A DNA stretch of 64,000 nt from Mesodorylaimus sp. YZB2_4 (lineage: Eukaryota; Nematoda; Enoplea; Dorylaimida; Dorylaimidae), in contig JASANH010001724.1 in NCBI GenBank assembly GCA_030248295.1, forward strand, positions 310,001 to 374,000, written 5' to 3'. The notes beneath the pieces are model-generated. The model had not been told where the DNA came from and searched no databases. It was given only the letters and a program-made list of their open reading frames with translations. The translations under genes and the position numbers were made by a program. Position 1 is the stretch's first letter. Each line of letters begins with the position of its first letter. Positions 24,944 through 37,696 of this stretch are shown here, one piece after another.

Positions 24944-26045
24944 AATGTATTTTGTATACGCTTCATTGGTCCTTTGCATATTTGGAACAATCTCGAACCT
25001 TTGTATGGCGATTTTATTAACCAGACCAAAAATAGCGACGACAATAAACCTATTACTGGCATTGGTCACGTTGTCCGATGCATTCCTAATGTGTTCACAT
25101 GTAATCTACATTTCCCATTTCGACTTGGGCGACACAAACGCTTGTCCAGTGGGCATGCTAAGCTATGCATGGGTATTATTTCAATTACTGCATTCAAATT
25201 GGAGCGTCTATTTGAGAGCGTTCACCCTCTGGTTATCGGTAATTATGGCTGGATATAGAAAGCATGTGCTGTCAAAAAATGCTCCAGGTCGCCACAGTAA
25301 ATCGGCATTAGCCATAAAACTGGCGTCGAGTGTGGCCATTTGCGTGTTTGTAATGTGCGTGCCAATATTTTTACAGAATACGATTGTAGAAGGGCCGAGA
25401 GCGCCTGAAAATGATAGCATATGTCCACAAAATCACAGCGCATATTTTACCTTGCGGCCCCCGGCATACGCGTTGTGGAATGATCGACTGGTTCTGAAAG
25501 CGGCCTATTGGACGAATGGCGTCTTATTGAAGCTAGTGCCTCTCACCTTCCTCACTTACTACCTGATCAGGGTCATGCTGCTTATGTATATAAGGCATCG
25601 GAGGAGACAACGTCATCTTTTCCGTAATCGACCTGCAGCAGGAACAGAAAAAGGAGTGGAAGTAAGCAGTCAACGCTCAACCATGATGCCGACTTCGCTA
25701 ATCCTCGTCACAATTCTGCTGACCACAGTTCTGTGCGAGTTGCCAAATGCTATTCTGTCTGTCATGTCAGGTTTTTTAAACGATCGATTTCTCAGATATA
25801 CTTATTTATATTTGGGTGAAATGATGGATCTATTATCTCTGTTCAGCTGTACATCTACGTCCATTCTATATTTTGTCATGAGCCGAGCGTTGAGAACATC
25901 TTTCGTGGATACGTTTTTCTTGCATTTTAAAAAATGCAGATATGGAAATTCCTATCGAAGAAATTCGGAAAATTGCACCCATGCTGGCAGTGCTGTCGAT
26001 GAAGAAGTAATGGTTTTAAATTCGAGAATATACAAATTCGGGTGA
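24944..26045 (+). CDS. DMSR/myosuppressin-type neuropeptide GPCR, copy 3 (main exon)
   Basis: A third, more diverged paralogue, 366 aa from Met at 24945. It keeps GTISN (TM1), LSDAFLM (TM2), LLHSNWSV..RAFTLWLSV.MAGYRK (TM3), QNTIVEGPRAP and NDS/NHS before TM5, TTVLCELPNAIL (TM6) and LGEMMDLLSLFSCTSTSILYFVMSRALR (TM7/helix 8). Loop 3 is shorter than in copies 1 and 2 and the C-tail is unrelated in sequence. The base before ATG follows GGCAG; this could be a 3' splice site in the same phase as the others, but the polypyrimidine tract is poor and a TATA-like box lies just upstream, so an intronless start at this Met is also possible. Confidence 0.8.
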
Positions 26046-26984
26046 AAAGAGTTTTTTTTTAGTGTGAAGTAAATTTTTTACACGTAGCTTTGGCGTTTGA
26101 TTAAAAAGTTTGCAAAGAAACAATTTCGCAATTGCCCGGCAGCTGGGGCTACATTATAAGCACGTTACATTAGCAGTGACATGCTTACCGTCTGCTCAAA
26201 ATGAATTTCCTGGAAATTATTTTATGAAATCCATAAACCAAAGATTGGCGACTGCCTATTTTGATACTAAGGAATGTGCCAGAAGCAAAGTGGAATACAG
26301 CCCGAATCTTTTGAAACAGTATTTGTTGTTGGACACGATATGCGTAATCTTTCTATGTCGTTTTTCTGGAGCCGTATTGTATCCAGCATCCATGGCGGTC
26401 AGGAGATCAATGCTCTCTATACTCCCTTGTCTGCGAGACACCAGCCACTCCAGCTGATGTTTCAGCGGCAGGTATAGTCACGAGACTTGCCCTTACAGTA
26501 TAACCTGAGTTTTTTGTCCTAGAGACTTCCGTCTCTCAAGCCTCCCCGCCGCCTGGGTAAGCTGGGTGCAGTATCCATGCAGATTTTTTATCTTTTAGAA
26601 GAGTTTTTGTAAAAGATATGTGAAACGGTCTTCGTACCGGATGTGGCTCTTTATCACTCAGTTTCAGAAGCATGATAGGTCTGTCGCCAAAACACAATTA
26701 AAATTTTCAGTGTTTCCTTTGGAGATTCCGTTCGCAAAATGACAAGCTGACATTATTGACTTGACTTTATCTTGTTTAGAGTTTTTAAAACATAAAAAAT
26801 TGAAAAGGCTTTTTGCTTTGACTGCCATCACTCTGGCTATGCCAGAAAAAAGATGGATATAAACATTGTATGCTCACTGAGGCACACCATTTTTAACTTT
26901 AAGTTTAAGCTTATGACTTTAAGGCCAACAAAACTTTATTGAACAGGTAATAGAGCGGTTGGTTTTATTGAACAATCGAACTGA
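26046..26984. other. 3' flank of receptor 3, no gene
   Basis: AT-rich spacer. Three overlapping ORFs at 26110-26477 share the same bases in different frames and on both strands and show no motif, so none is called. Confidence 0.4.
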
Positions 26985-27275
26985 GTGAGCAGGCCATCTT
27001 AAATCCTTATGCCCGACTGAATGTTAAAAAATTTGTGGACTATAGATCCCACGCCGCCCAATTTTCCAAAGGAAATTCCAACCTGTTTTTTCATCTGTAT
27101 ATCCACCCAGCAGTCGTTATAAGCCACGCCCTGGGGTGATCTGGTGGCGCTGCAGCTCCGCTCTGACATCGCCACCAACGATAAGAACACCTCCACCTCC
27201 ATGGCGTTGCATGCCCTCAGTATTATATTCTGCAGGTGTATAGGACCACTTTCTGAGGCCTGAAAATACATACTG
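26985..27275 (-). repeat. Dispersed repeat R3, long copy
   Basis: On the minus strand AAACAGGTTGGAATTTCC..TTGGGCGGCG..CC..ACAAATTTTTTAA matches, in order, the minus strand of 50150-50460 (AAACGGGTTGGAAGTCCC..TGGGGCGGCG..CC..ACAAAAATTTCTAA). Further matched pieces lie on the 5' side (GAGCTGC, CCATGGAGGTGGAGGTG-like). It is a degraded interspersed repeat of unknown class. Confidence 0.45.
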
Positions 27276-30140
27276 TACTTTACGAAACAGCCTCCGTCTC
27301 AAGGCTTTAAACATAGGGTACTCGTTTAAAGCCTTTCGACTGCGCAGCCACTCGCTGCCAGGCTAGACGGCTAGACGAACGCCAAGCCACTGCATAACTA
27401 CTGCCACACGACAGTTATGTACATACCGTCGTGCCTGTTTCCTTTCGGAATGAACATACGTCCACTTCTCCCATGATGCAAACCAGAGCTGGAAGCACTC
27501 GATGGCACGCTTGAAGCAGCCCACGATCTGCGCGACCTTTTTACAAAACAACATCTTGTCTGATCGAAGGGGAAATTTTGCAGAAATCTCTATACCACTG
27601 TGTTATCACTCCATCATTTTCTTTCGCCTAGCACACAACATACGCTTTTGTGAATTGGAAAGATCCTGATCGGCAACCCAAGTTTGCTGCAAGCACTTGT
27701 TCACACCTTTAGAGACGAAGAGTACCCAAAGAAAATATATAGTAGGTGCAATGTAGTTGCAGTGAGTATAGTTGTAGCGTCGGCTTGCAGTCAAGCCTTA
27801 CAAGCAAGGCTTTGAAGGATCTGCACACACAGCGGTGTTTCCATGGACCTTCACTTGGAGCACCTCCCCAAGATGGCATCCTGTGCAAAACACACTTTCG
27901 CAGACATGGCTGAGCTGTGAGCTTCGTCGGCCGAGACTACCCACGCATTTGGTTCTGTCTCTAATCTAGGGGCGCAGAGGGTATTGGGCGGGCCACCAAA
28001 GGCCAGGCGTGATCAACGAAGTCACGGGGATTGAGCGACGAGCTCACCGCGACCAGCCGCTCGCTACTGAAGAATGAGTAGACGAACGCTGAGCCATTGC
28101 CATCACATTCTGACAGCATTTTGCGACGTGCTGCACGTCGAAAAGTGCAGCCAGGTCTCCTACTGGTCGTAATAATATCGTGCCTTTTGTAGTCTGCCAT
28201 TGACTGGGCAACTCTTGAACACTCATGCCAAATAATAGTGTAATTTGTGTAATTTTTTGTGTAATCTGTATAGCCTCTTCTTTTTTTGTTGCCATATCGC
28301 CCAGTACCTATTCTCCCACAGTGCAGCATATCGAAAGTGCTCTCACGGCGTCGAGACTGTCCAAAAATAAAGGTGCTGCATTCCTAAAAAAATTTTAAAT
28401 AGAAGAACAGCTTCACATTCATTCTGCCATAAACATACAGTATTCAAAGAATATATTCTCGCAAGTGCGTTCAATATTGCAGAGTGGTCATAAAAGCAAT
28501 AGCAAGCTCACAATCAGTTTAACATTAAGTTCGCACGATAGTAAATTTCAAGGAGTACTTATCCTCAACTTTTTCCCAGAAGCCTTTCGAAATTATTGAT
28601 CAAAGCCGTCCCTTCTATCGTTGTCAATTGAACATTCCCCAGCTGCGCGTATTGATTGAACCGCGTCTAATTCCATTATCAGACATTAAATGCATGGAGG
28701 CAAGTGACATTTATAGTAATGTTTGACAAACAACAACCCTTTACCTCCCACTTCCATCCATTCTTCAAAGGAGCCCTGGTCATAGATAGATTCTTTTCGT
28801 GCTCTCAGTTTGTCTTAGATCCATTTTCGTCTTCTCGATTCGTGTAAGCTGTTTTACTTGAAAAATGGCAGCCGTATCTTTTTTATGTCATTACTCCTGT
28901 GACGATGAGTACAGTGACCTATATGACCTATTTGCTGGGCGGTAATGGACGGATATTACAAACCCAAAATGACAAATGGTTCTGGCCACTTTTTATGGTC
29001 GGCATCTTAGCTGAACGTGCCTTTGATGGATGAGCCCACGCATTCTCATACAATTGTAAGTTTTAGACGGTTTGCACGCTTCAACTAGTTTCACGGGCTT
29101 TCGGTAGTGCTCTGGGCAGCAAAAGATTTTTAGACGGCACCTCAGGGACTCTTGTGGAGGTACGCTTACATACGGCGTAAAACTGCATTTTTTATAAACA
29201 TTTTTCCCAAGCTGCGATTCTGAGTTTTCTTGCCGCTTCGCAGATTCCGTTAGCTTAAAGAGCATTTCCTTGTTAACGTGCGAAAAGAATGATTTAGAGT
29301 TTCAAAGGTACATCGTGGGTGTCAATCGTTGTCCTGGGTCCAAATACCCACAACTCGTAGTGGAATTTCTCATTGTCGTGAGTCTTCTGGATGTCAGAGT
29401 CGGAGTTTACTCCTCCTACGAAGTTAGCTTTAGTCTTCGTTGAGAAACCTCCTTTGCTAATATGCGCTTATGATTTGCATCATGGTACTTATTGGTGCAA
29501 GTGTAAGACCAAGACGGGGCCAAAAGCTCCACAATCCATCATGAGCTTCGAATAATGGAAGGTATAAATGTTTTTCTAATTTGCGATGGTACTAACAACT
29601 GCCATCCCGGCTCTCAACAGGGAATTTCCACTGGCCATGAATGCACTACGGGACATTCAGCGCGTTCGCATTAGGTGGCTTACTCGGCGTCCACACAGTT
29701 TCATGCACATCCTGTGCACAGTGTGCTGAGGATAGCATTGGCTCAGTGACTAGGTTAATAGGCCCTTAGTGTAGATTCGCTGCAGAGGTCTCATCTGAAA
29801 TACAATTTTCTCCTGAAACTGCGGACCATTCCTAAAGTTGAAAGGTTTGCAATGTCCAATATTCAGAAAACGGAGTGTTGTTTGCGAGTCATTGAGGTCT
29901 GCTGCTCCCACTGAAATTGTGCCCTAAGATTGGAAGCCAGTTAGATCATTGAGATTCCTTCCCTACGATATAGTCTTCCCTCAGGCTCTAAAACATTCAA
30001 CTTTCATCTCGAATTTCAAAAGAAATTATGTTGAGTCCGAGCTCCACTAAAAACCATGATGGAAAAATGCTTTTTATGAAAGCAGGGAAATCTGATATAT
30101 ACCGCTGCTAAACTAGACGAAATCAATGCGCATTATATAC
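27276..30140. other. Spacer, no gene recognised
   Basis: Contains a further short R3-like piece at 27832-27900 (CACCTCCCCAAGATGGCATCC). ORFs of up to 122 codons (27961-28329, minus) overlap others on the same strand and have no domain or splice support. Confidence 0.4.
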
Positions 30141-30238
30141 CAGCGAGTGTTCGACTCGCGACAGGTTAAATCTTGCGCCCCTCTGTCCTTCCCTCCAGCG
30201 TGTACCTGCGTTTACGTGGTAAAACACGAACATTGACA
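30141..30238 (+). repeat. SINE-A copy 3 (5'-truncated)
   Basis: Starts at the B box region (GCGAGTGTTCGACTCGCG) and continues through TGTCC-TTCCCTCCAGCGTG, ACCTGCGTTTA and GTGGTAAAACACGAACATTG, the SINE-A tail. The A box half is missing. Confidence 0.75.
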
Positions 30239-32200
30239 TCCATTTAATTCCAGACATGGACCCAAATTCAAACATTTGGTGTTTGTCTTCTGAGAAAGAT
30301 AATAGTTATTAGCCTCAGTGACTTCTCGATGCTGATATCACATAGTACAGAAAGTACTATGGCTGTGAATTCGTTTTCTAGTTTTCACCTTTTCCTTTAT
30401 ATTTAATCAGAAATTTCGAAAATGTGTTTGCTCAGCCATAAATAGGGCGATTTTATGCACTTCCTTCCCTCAAAGCGTGCTATCAGTTTTTCTGGATACC
30501 AACTGTATTGTGTGCACAGGACAGCAGGAAACTATCGCTCGTGCTTCTCTCCAGCGTGAACTCAGTGCGAAGAGCGGGGGGTTGCTCAAATCACGTTCCT
30601 AGTTAACCTTTTTTCATCGTACCTTCGCACATTAGTGGGTCAAAAATATCTGATTGTATTACCTAGACTCACCCTGCTCAAAGAGTCTCGACTTTTTTCT
30701 TCTCTCGAGTAAACCCTTCGCGAATTGCTGATACCTAGCTTCCATCCTATATTAGGTAATAGGTCCTTTCGACGGCCATTCGAAACTGCTGTTTCCAATG
30801 AAATGATTTTCAGTGCCTGACACAGGGGGTTTTCTGATGAAATGGCGTCTTTGAATTTTCTATCAAGAGTGGTCATGCATAAGCTGTTACTCCGTGTCTG
30901 GGTTTTCCAGGGTACGAAAAGTAGTCGGGCTCGTTATTTATGACTGGTCCTCTAATTAGCATCCGCAGGCACAATATGTACTTGGCAGGGAGAATCGCTG
31001 GGATTCACCAATGTTCTAGCTGTGATTAATAGAGACCAAGATATTTTTTATATTTTTTCAACTTTATTAATCGATTTTGTTCTTCCGAATAAGTTCACGT
31101 GTTTTCACGTTTCAGCTTTTACCACACATTTTTGTAAAGTAAGTTTGAATTCTTTTCTTGCTCGTTCTAGCTTTTCTTTCTTTTTTCGGGTTTTGTGAGA
31201 ACCTGATGAGTTTACAGGATATTTTGAAATTTTCAATCTCTTTAGCATTTTTTGTTTTAACGTTATCAGCTTCTAACTTAAATATTGATTACACTTTTCA
31301 TATAATTCGACAGCAAGAACAAAGGTTTTTTCATCTAAATTTGACCTTGACCTTGTCGATGTGACAATTACCCAACGTGTCATTGTCAGGATTAAAAGAC
31401 GTCCAAACCAGCTTGGACAACTCGCTATCATTTGGACTTCGGCATGCTGCTTATGCAATTACGCCAGCACAATTTTTTTACTTAGTCTGTTTTATCCCTT
31501 TCTCACAGGACCTGCTGCTTCATTCCGGAAACTTCCTATGTCCACCTTTCGGAAGCCCTTTAGAACATGGAGTGCCTCATTTCGCAAGCCCCATTCAAAG
31601 AGTCCGGCTGTCAGCCCACTCATTGTCAGCATATGATCTCCATGGGTTCCAACTTGAGTCTACACTTCTACCTTCTCCTATTTTCTATGTTCCTCAGTGT
31701 CTCCTTGGACTTCCTGGATAAATTTTTACACAGGCGTACGTGCAAATTTGAAAGTTTGGTTGACATGACGCCATTTTCCATGCCTTTTCATTCGGTCTTA
31801 ACATTGCGGAGGAGCTAGCTGTAAAAATGACGTATAAACTTTGAAATTGTGTCATTAATCGTGGGCCGTAGTTGGTGCTGGTTCTGAGGCACGTGCACAA
31901 GTGGCTATGTAGATTTAGTAATTCACTTTGTGATTTGGGGAATAGTAAATTCATTCCTGGGGCTTTCAAGAGCTTTCGCAACCAATACACGTCTTGCAAT
32001 TTTCTTTCCTGTCGAAAAAAGAAAATTCGATTTTGTATGCCCTGGTGACCCTGAGCTAATGCTTACCTAGCTTGGCAATATAGGCGTATCCCACGCAGTC
32101 ACACCCTCATTCGTATTCTTGTGCTCACGGACTAGACCGTTCGGCTTGTCATGCAAAAATAGTTTCTAGATTGCCTCGGCATTTAGAATTTTATTTGCAG
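30239..32200. other. Spacer between SINE and receptor 4
   Basis: AT-rich. Overlapping ORFs at 31158-31820 compete for the same bases and show no recognised domain. The last 15 bases are a polypyrimidine tract and 3' splice site (TTTTATTTGCAG) for receptor 4. Confidence 0.4.
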
Positions 32201-33362
32201 GAAGATTGGTCAGTTGGAAAAGACAAAAAAAATGATCCAATTGTTCAGCTCATTAGTCATTTGTTTTTTCGGCGTTATTTCCAACGTGTGCATGGCTATT
32301 TTATTGACCAGACCGAGCTTAGCAACAACTACGAACCGGTTACTGGCCGTGGTCACATTGTCGGATGCCCTTTTAATGCTCTCATATCTCATTTACTTAA
32401 ATCATTTCGAATTTCGACTTTCAAAATTCGAAGCCTACCCGAAAACCCGATGTCCAGTTGATATACTCACATACGGATGGGTGATTTTTCAATTATTACA
32501 TTCGAATTGGAGCGTTTTTTTACGAGCATTCAGTCTTTGGTTATCAGTGGCCATGGCTGGTTATAGAAAGCATGTACTCTCAAAAACTAAACCTCGACGA
32601 ATGGAAAAAGCTAGTCTACCAGTCAAGTTAAGTTTCGGCGTGGCTGGTTGTGTATTTCTGGTGTGTCTGCCTATATTCCTTCAGAATACGATTACAGAAG
32701 GGCCGAGAGCACCTGAAAACAATAGTATTTGCCCAATGAATCATAGCACTTATTACAAGTTAAGCACAGCCTCGTACGCTATGTGGAATGATTCGCTGTT
32801 GTTAAAAACAGCCTACTGGACCAATGGTCTTCTGCTCAAATTATGTCCTTGCGTGTTCCTAGCTTATTATCTACTCCGAGTCGTGCTGCTCATGTACGCT
32901 AGACATCGACGTCGTCAAAAAACCCTGTTCCGAAATTATGCTTCGCCCAGTTCTGTGCGCAGCGAGACCGGCAATCATCCGAGATCGGTCATGATGCCTA
33001 CTTCAGTAATTCTGGTAACTGTCCTCTTAGTGACTGTCCTGTGCGAAATGCCGAACGCAATTTTGTCAGTAATGACTGGCCTGTTTCCGGATTTGTTCAT
33101 TAGAAATACGTACGCTTACTTGGGTGAAATAATGGATTTGCTTTCATTGTTCAGCTGTACATCCACATCAGTTTTATATTTCTCCATGAGTAGATCCTTG
33201 AGGCAATCATTCGTGGCTACGTTCTGCACTTTCAAGAAAGAAAATGGATTTCGCAACTCGACTACTTTTGGAACAGTTGCAGATGCCACTGAAAAATGTG
33301 GAGGAGATACAGAAATTATTGTCTCCAAATCAAATTTGTGCGATTTGGGAACGCAGGTTTGA
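32201..33362 (+). CDS. DMSR/myosuppressin-type neuropeptide GPCR, copy 4 (main exon)
   Basis: Fourth paralogue. The exon follows TTTTATTTGCAG at 32200; its frame is open from there, with one base before the first whole codon, as in copies 1 and 2. The first Met (32232) aligns with the first Met of the other three and gives 376 aa. It has GVISN (TM1), LSDALLM (TM2), a longer first extracellular loop with KTRCPVD, LLHSNWSV..RAFSLWLSV.MAGYRK (TM3), NNS/NHS sites in loop 2, VTVLCEMPNAIL (TM6, Met replacing Leu) and LGEIMDLLSLFSCTSTSVLYFSMSRSLR (TM7). Nearest to copy 3. The open N-terminal frame back to the splice site favours a missing 5' coding exon. Confidence 0.8.
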
Positions 33363-33585
33363 TCGTGTCGCTGGTGTGAAACTGTCAAAGACTGAGGCTC
33401 TTTTATAAAACAGAGCGTGTTTACTGCATGCGTTCATGAATGCGGTAAGATTACGGCCTCAATTTGGAATATAATCAGGGTTTGTAACCATTTTTGAGTG
33501 TTCTATCACTTATTCATATTTGTGGGCTGGTCATGTTCACTCATAGTCAGCCTTTTTTCTTTGGCACCGATTTGTCCACTAGAGC

Positions 33586-33591
33586 AATAAA
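33586..33591 (+). terminator. Poly(A) signal of receptor 4
   Basis: AATAAA 224 bases after the receptor 4 stop codon, at ordinary spacing for a 3' UTR. Confidence 0.5.
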
Positions 33592-33916
33592 ATGTCATCT
33601 ATCGGCGATGCAACTAACCTTTATTTCAGTTTTTAAACTGATTTGAGCGCAGTCTGTTTTGTTTGCTCAAGGTCGATAAGCTTAGCGAGTTGACCTATAA
33701 GGTCCTATATTTATTACTAAATCATATCAATACCAGCTTCCATTTCTGTGTCCCCATTAATCTCATTTCCACGTGATGGGAATCGCCAGACACCACTTTA
33801 CTGCCGCTAGGCATGGCGCAAAGGTGCATAAGCACATATGTACTGTGCCGAATTACAACCATGTTTAATCATGGTCAGGAAGTGTGCTTTGATCAAGATC
33901 CATCTTGGTCTTGGTC

Positions 33917-33960
33917 GATGGTGGTCTGAAGTCAATTTGCAATGACTTCAGGCCACCATC
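33917..33960. repeat. 18-bp hairpin
   Basis: GATGGTGGTCTGAAGTCA (33917-33934) faces an inverted arm at 33943-33960 across ATTTGCAA. All pairs match if one G-U is allowed. It lies about 555 bp after receptor 4, a distance like that of the hairpin after receptor 2, but the sequences differ. Confidence 0.8.
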
Positions 33961-34685
33961 TAATTAAATAAAACACAAACATCTGCAGCAGGAGTTGTTG
34001 AGGAAGTTGAGTGTTTCTGTAAACCTTTTCCTCTAACACGACGTAAGTGTAACAAGACGTTGAGACTCAGCATGGCCACATGCGACACACGGATTCGCGT
34101 TCAGCGATGTCTTGTTCAAAATATTTTGAAATAGGAAGGTTATTCAAGTGAATGAAGTCCCTTGACACGTCCCACGTAACCTCAGGACATTTAAAGGCGA
34201 TGTTGACGTCAAAGATACTGCCGAACAATGTGCCCATTCGAGCACACGAAGTTGCGCTGTTTGATAAAGGTTATCCCTAATAGGGGCCGTAGGAAGACGT
34301 CGATTCCTCATGGCCGCTCATGAGAATATTTGATTCACCACACCTCCATCAAAGGCCCAGATCGTATTGTCTGGTCTAAGAAGGAAACGGCGCGATTTGA
34401 ATTTTTATATGATATTGAGGCATGATACAATAACATGTTTTGCTGCGTGAGGCTCAAGATGGAATAGCTGGCATTTATACACTGGTAATATCAGGGGAGC
34501 CTTGACCCAATAAAAATAGTTGCAAGCTGTGCAAAACAATTACTCAGTTGACCGCTTGCCAGTCACATTCAACAGGGCTGGTCGGTGGTCATTCATGTCT
34601 GACCCATGATCGACTAAGAAACACACCATGATTCCGCTCTTCGTATGGTCGAATTCTAGGCTCATGCTCTTCCGGTAAAAGAAAC

Positions 34686-34860
34686 GGTGGATTCCACTGT
34701 GGACTGCGTGTTAGTCCACGTGGATTCCACAAAATTCCGAGTGGAATGCTCTTGGAATCCTACTGGAATTATATGGATGCACGCGAGAAGGCTGGAAAAT
34801 GATGGGTGCACGCGGATTTTGGCGGATCAACAATGGATTCCTATGGATTAAGGATCTGGG
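34686..34860. repeat. Cluster of TGGATTCC / GGAATCC motifs
   Basis: GTGGATTCCAC and variants (GTGGAATG, TTGGAATCC, ATGGATTCC) recur in both orientations over about 170 bp with no regular period. Probably a decayed palindromic or subterminal repeat; no TIR or TSD found. Confidence 0.4.
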
Positions 34861-36395
34861 ATGTGCAAAAGAGATAAAATTAGAAGAAAAGTAGGCTGTG
34901 CGTGAACAGTTGGTGTTTTGAAGACGTGAATATGGCAAATGGGATAAGCTGTTATGGGTGATTACTGTGGAGAGAAATCTTTGCTACTCCTTATAACTAC
35001 ATAGATGGTATTGTTTCTGGTATCAGATTTCTCTTCAGAAAACTGCTGTTAGCTTCCGCTTTTGCCTGTTTGAGAATATCGCTTTTTCTGTTCATCATGA
35101 TCCACAATCCCATTAACAAGGAGTTTTTCCAAGTAGATCAGACAGACTCCTAGAGGCAAAGGCGCTGGTAGAAGTATTTTAGGCAGCTAATCTGGAGATT
35201 CCTAATAGAAATGGTAAATAATACTGATTGGTCAAGCGCATCAGCTTGCACTGGCTCTGGATCAACAACAAGAAACACTCTAATCATTATAGATCCAACA
35301 AAGACAGAAATTATGAGTTCTGCTGTTTGTGACATTTAGGGTTTCTGAGGGATTGTTTTTGTGAGAGGATTTCTGAGAGACTCCACCCGGGACTGGTCAG
35401 TCGACATTATAGACCCCCTTTTTATGTGCTCTATCGGAAGCACTCACAAAACTGATTGTCTTGGCCGGAGTAAAATTTTTTTAAAATGCCTATGTATGGA
35501 CATATAGCACATTACAGGTAAAAAGTGGTCACTTTTTGTCAAAAAATCAGAACTTGCTTACTTTTGGACCTAGAACAATTTTAAAACTACAGAAATGACC
35601 GCTACATTCTAAGAAATCCGAATCTTTTTAAAATTAGCCTAGCTGTAACCGTTATTAAGATACTTAACAAAAACCGTCCGTGATCAGCCGTGATCAGTCA
35701 CATAATCGATTATGGGCAAATTATTAAAACAGTCTAACCCTCTATTAAACAATATCCGAAATCTGGATCAGCCTTGCCATCAGTATAAATTGTGGGAATT
35801 CATCAGTTGTTGTGATCCCAACGGCATGCTCTCTGAGCAGCGGCAGCACCACTGCTGCTGGTGAGGTCTACCCTAGAAAAGATGATGCACAAGCTGCTTG
35901 CCACAAAGAATGTCGCCTGGTTATAGTTCATTTTATCACAGGTTTCGCAGATATATGTAATCCATGCAGTGTATGTATATAGTGTAAGAGGTCCTGGAAC
36001 TCAAAGAGGTCGAAGATGGATATCTAAGCTACAACATATTTCTGTAATATGATGCAGGGTCACAAAACTCGTACCACTACAATTCTCGCTAGTTGGCCTG
36101 GGCCAGAGTTCATACAATTCAACCTCTCTACTCTTATAAACGAGGGAAAATAGGTGAAACCAGGAAGGATTAGGCATCGTCTGGCTTTCAATCGTGAATA
36201 AGACAGGCACGGGGCCTAGACATTATCTTCCGGCTTCGATACACGTGTGCTAGAAAAATGAGATAAACTTGGGATGAGTGCCCTTCAGACTTTGTCAGTG
36301 TACAAAAGAACATGTTCCCCGAAACTGTGTCTTCCCAAAACATGTAGCCTTAAAATTTTTGTGTTATTTATTTATCAATACTGTCTCTTTCTAAC
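34861..36395. other. No gene recognised
   Basis: AT-rich spacer without a supportable frame, repeat or RNA. Confidence 0.4.
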
Positions 36396-36884
36396 ATGAG
36401 CAGCGTGAATTTATTGACAAAAATTCTGAAATACACGGTTATTAAAAGACACGCTTTTTCGAATAACATTTCAAATATTCTTGTCCGAACCTTTCAGTCA
36501 GCCCCCCCCCCCCCCCAAAATGCCACTGTGGATAATCACCCGCCAACACCTCATGACTCACCCAACAGCAGGCTCTCTGAAAAAGAGTTCCGGTCCAACA
36601 GACATCGGTGAATTTTCCGACGCTATCATGGCTTTCCTTTACGTCAATGGTTCGAGTTTGCGAAGTGAGTAACCGCATCAGCTGCGTTTCTGTTTACTCC
36701 TCTTCAGCTAGCTGACTTTCACTTTTCGCTTAAATTTCGAGTTTCTTGGGTCTTAGCCTACTTTTCGACGAAGCATCGTTTTCGTGAAGAAGCTTGCTAG
36801 TCCGCATTGCATCCAAGCTGCCCCAGTTTGTTGGTCGGTTAAGCTCCGTTTTCGAGAATCATTTTGGTTGGTCCCCGCTCGAAA

Positions 36885-37245
36885 ATGCCATTCAAAGCAC
36901 CGGAAACTCCAAAGTGTCCGAAATGTGGAAAATCGGTGTATGCGGCCGAGGAAATGAGTGCTAATGGGTTCAAGTTCCACAAAATGTGTTTCAAATGTGG
37001 TGAGTTTTCTCATTTACCAAGTCTAAGCCAATCTAAACACATTTTTTGCAGGATTATGTAACAAATTGTTGGATTCTCACAATGTAGCGCCTCACAATTC
37101 GGAACTCTACTGTAAGGCTTGTCACGGCCGTCTGTTGGGCCCGAAAGGCGTCGGATTCGGTTTGGGTGCTGGGGCCTTATCCATGGACACGGGCGCACAA
37201 TTTGGAAATTCAGGGGATCGATTCAACATGTTTAACCAGAAGTGA
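36885..37245 (+). CDS. Muscle LIM protein, single LIM domain
   Basis: Two exons, 36885-36999 and 37052-37245, with a 52-bp GT-AG intron (GTGAGT..TTTTTGCAG) interrupting a Gly codon after the first zinc finger; 102 aa. One LIM domain: [14 protein letters not shown], then [15 protein letters not shown] and YCKACHGR supply the Cys/His ligands. It is followed by the glycine-rich GPKGVGFG stretch and LSMDTGA, the hallmarks of MLP (fly Mlp60A, nematode mlp-1) at about the usual 90-100 aa. These proteins sit at Z-discs and the nucleus of muscle and bind structural and transcription partners. The start MPFK is the family's normal beginning. The C-terminal tail (DRFNMFNQK) is slightly extended. Confidence 0.93.
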
Positions 37246-37696
37246 ATAAGATTCGGTACATATTTATGATTCGTGTTATCAGTGGCAATGCAAGTCTTGT
37301 AACAACTAAGCAACGCTTGTTTTTTTTTCAAGTAAAGCTTATCACTCTGTGGCAGAATTTTATGACCTTGGGCGTCATTTGGCATTTTAACCAACACCTA
37401 CCAGCTAGGATAAACACAAAATCCCATGACAATCTTTTTGGGAAGAGGAGTCAACTTTATCTTTGCCGAATTTTGTGTTCAAGAAAGCACATGCATAGGT
37501 GTCGGACTCACATAGAGAGCAAGTTCTGCATCCTACGTAATCCAGAGCAGTCACCCAAGATTTGTCTGCTACTCCTTTTTATGCTTCTAAACCAAACATA
37601 TGTGACTTGCTCGCCCGGCCAACTCACCTCGTTGCGTCACCTTGTTTGCATTGGCCCCCACACAGATCGATTGCTTTGTGATAAGGAGGACGGCTG

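Noticed and set aside
31377-31818. Overlapping ORFs of 83-114 codons
   Set aside because: Three frames plus antisense share the same bases; none has a recognisable feature.
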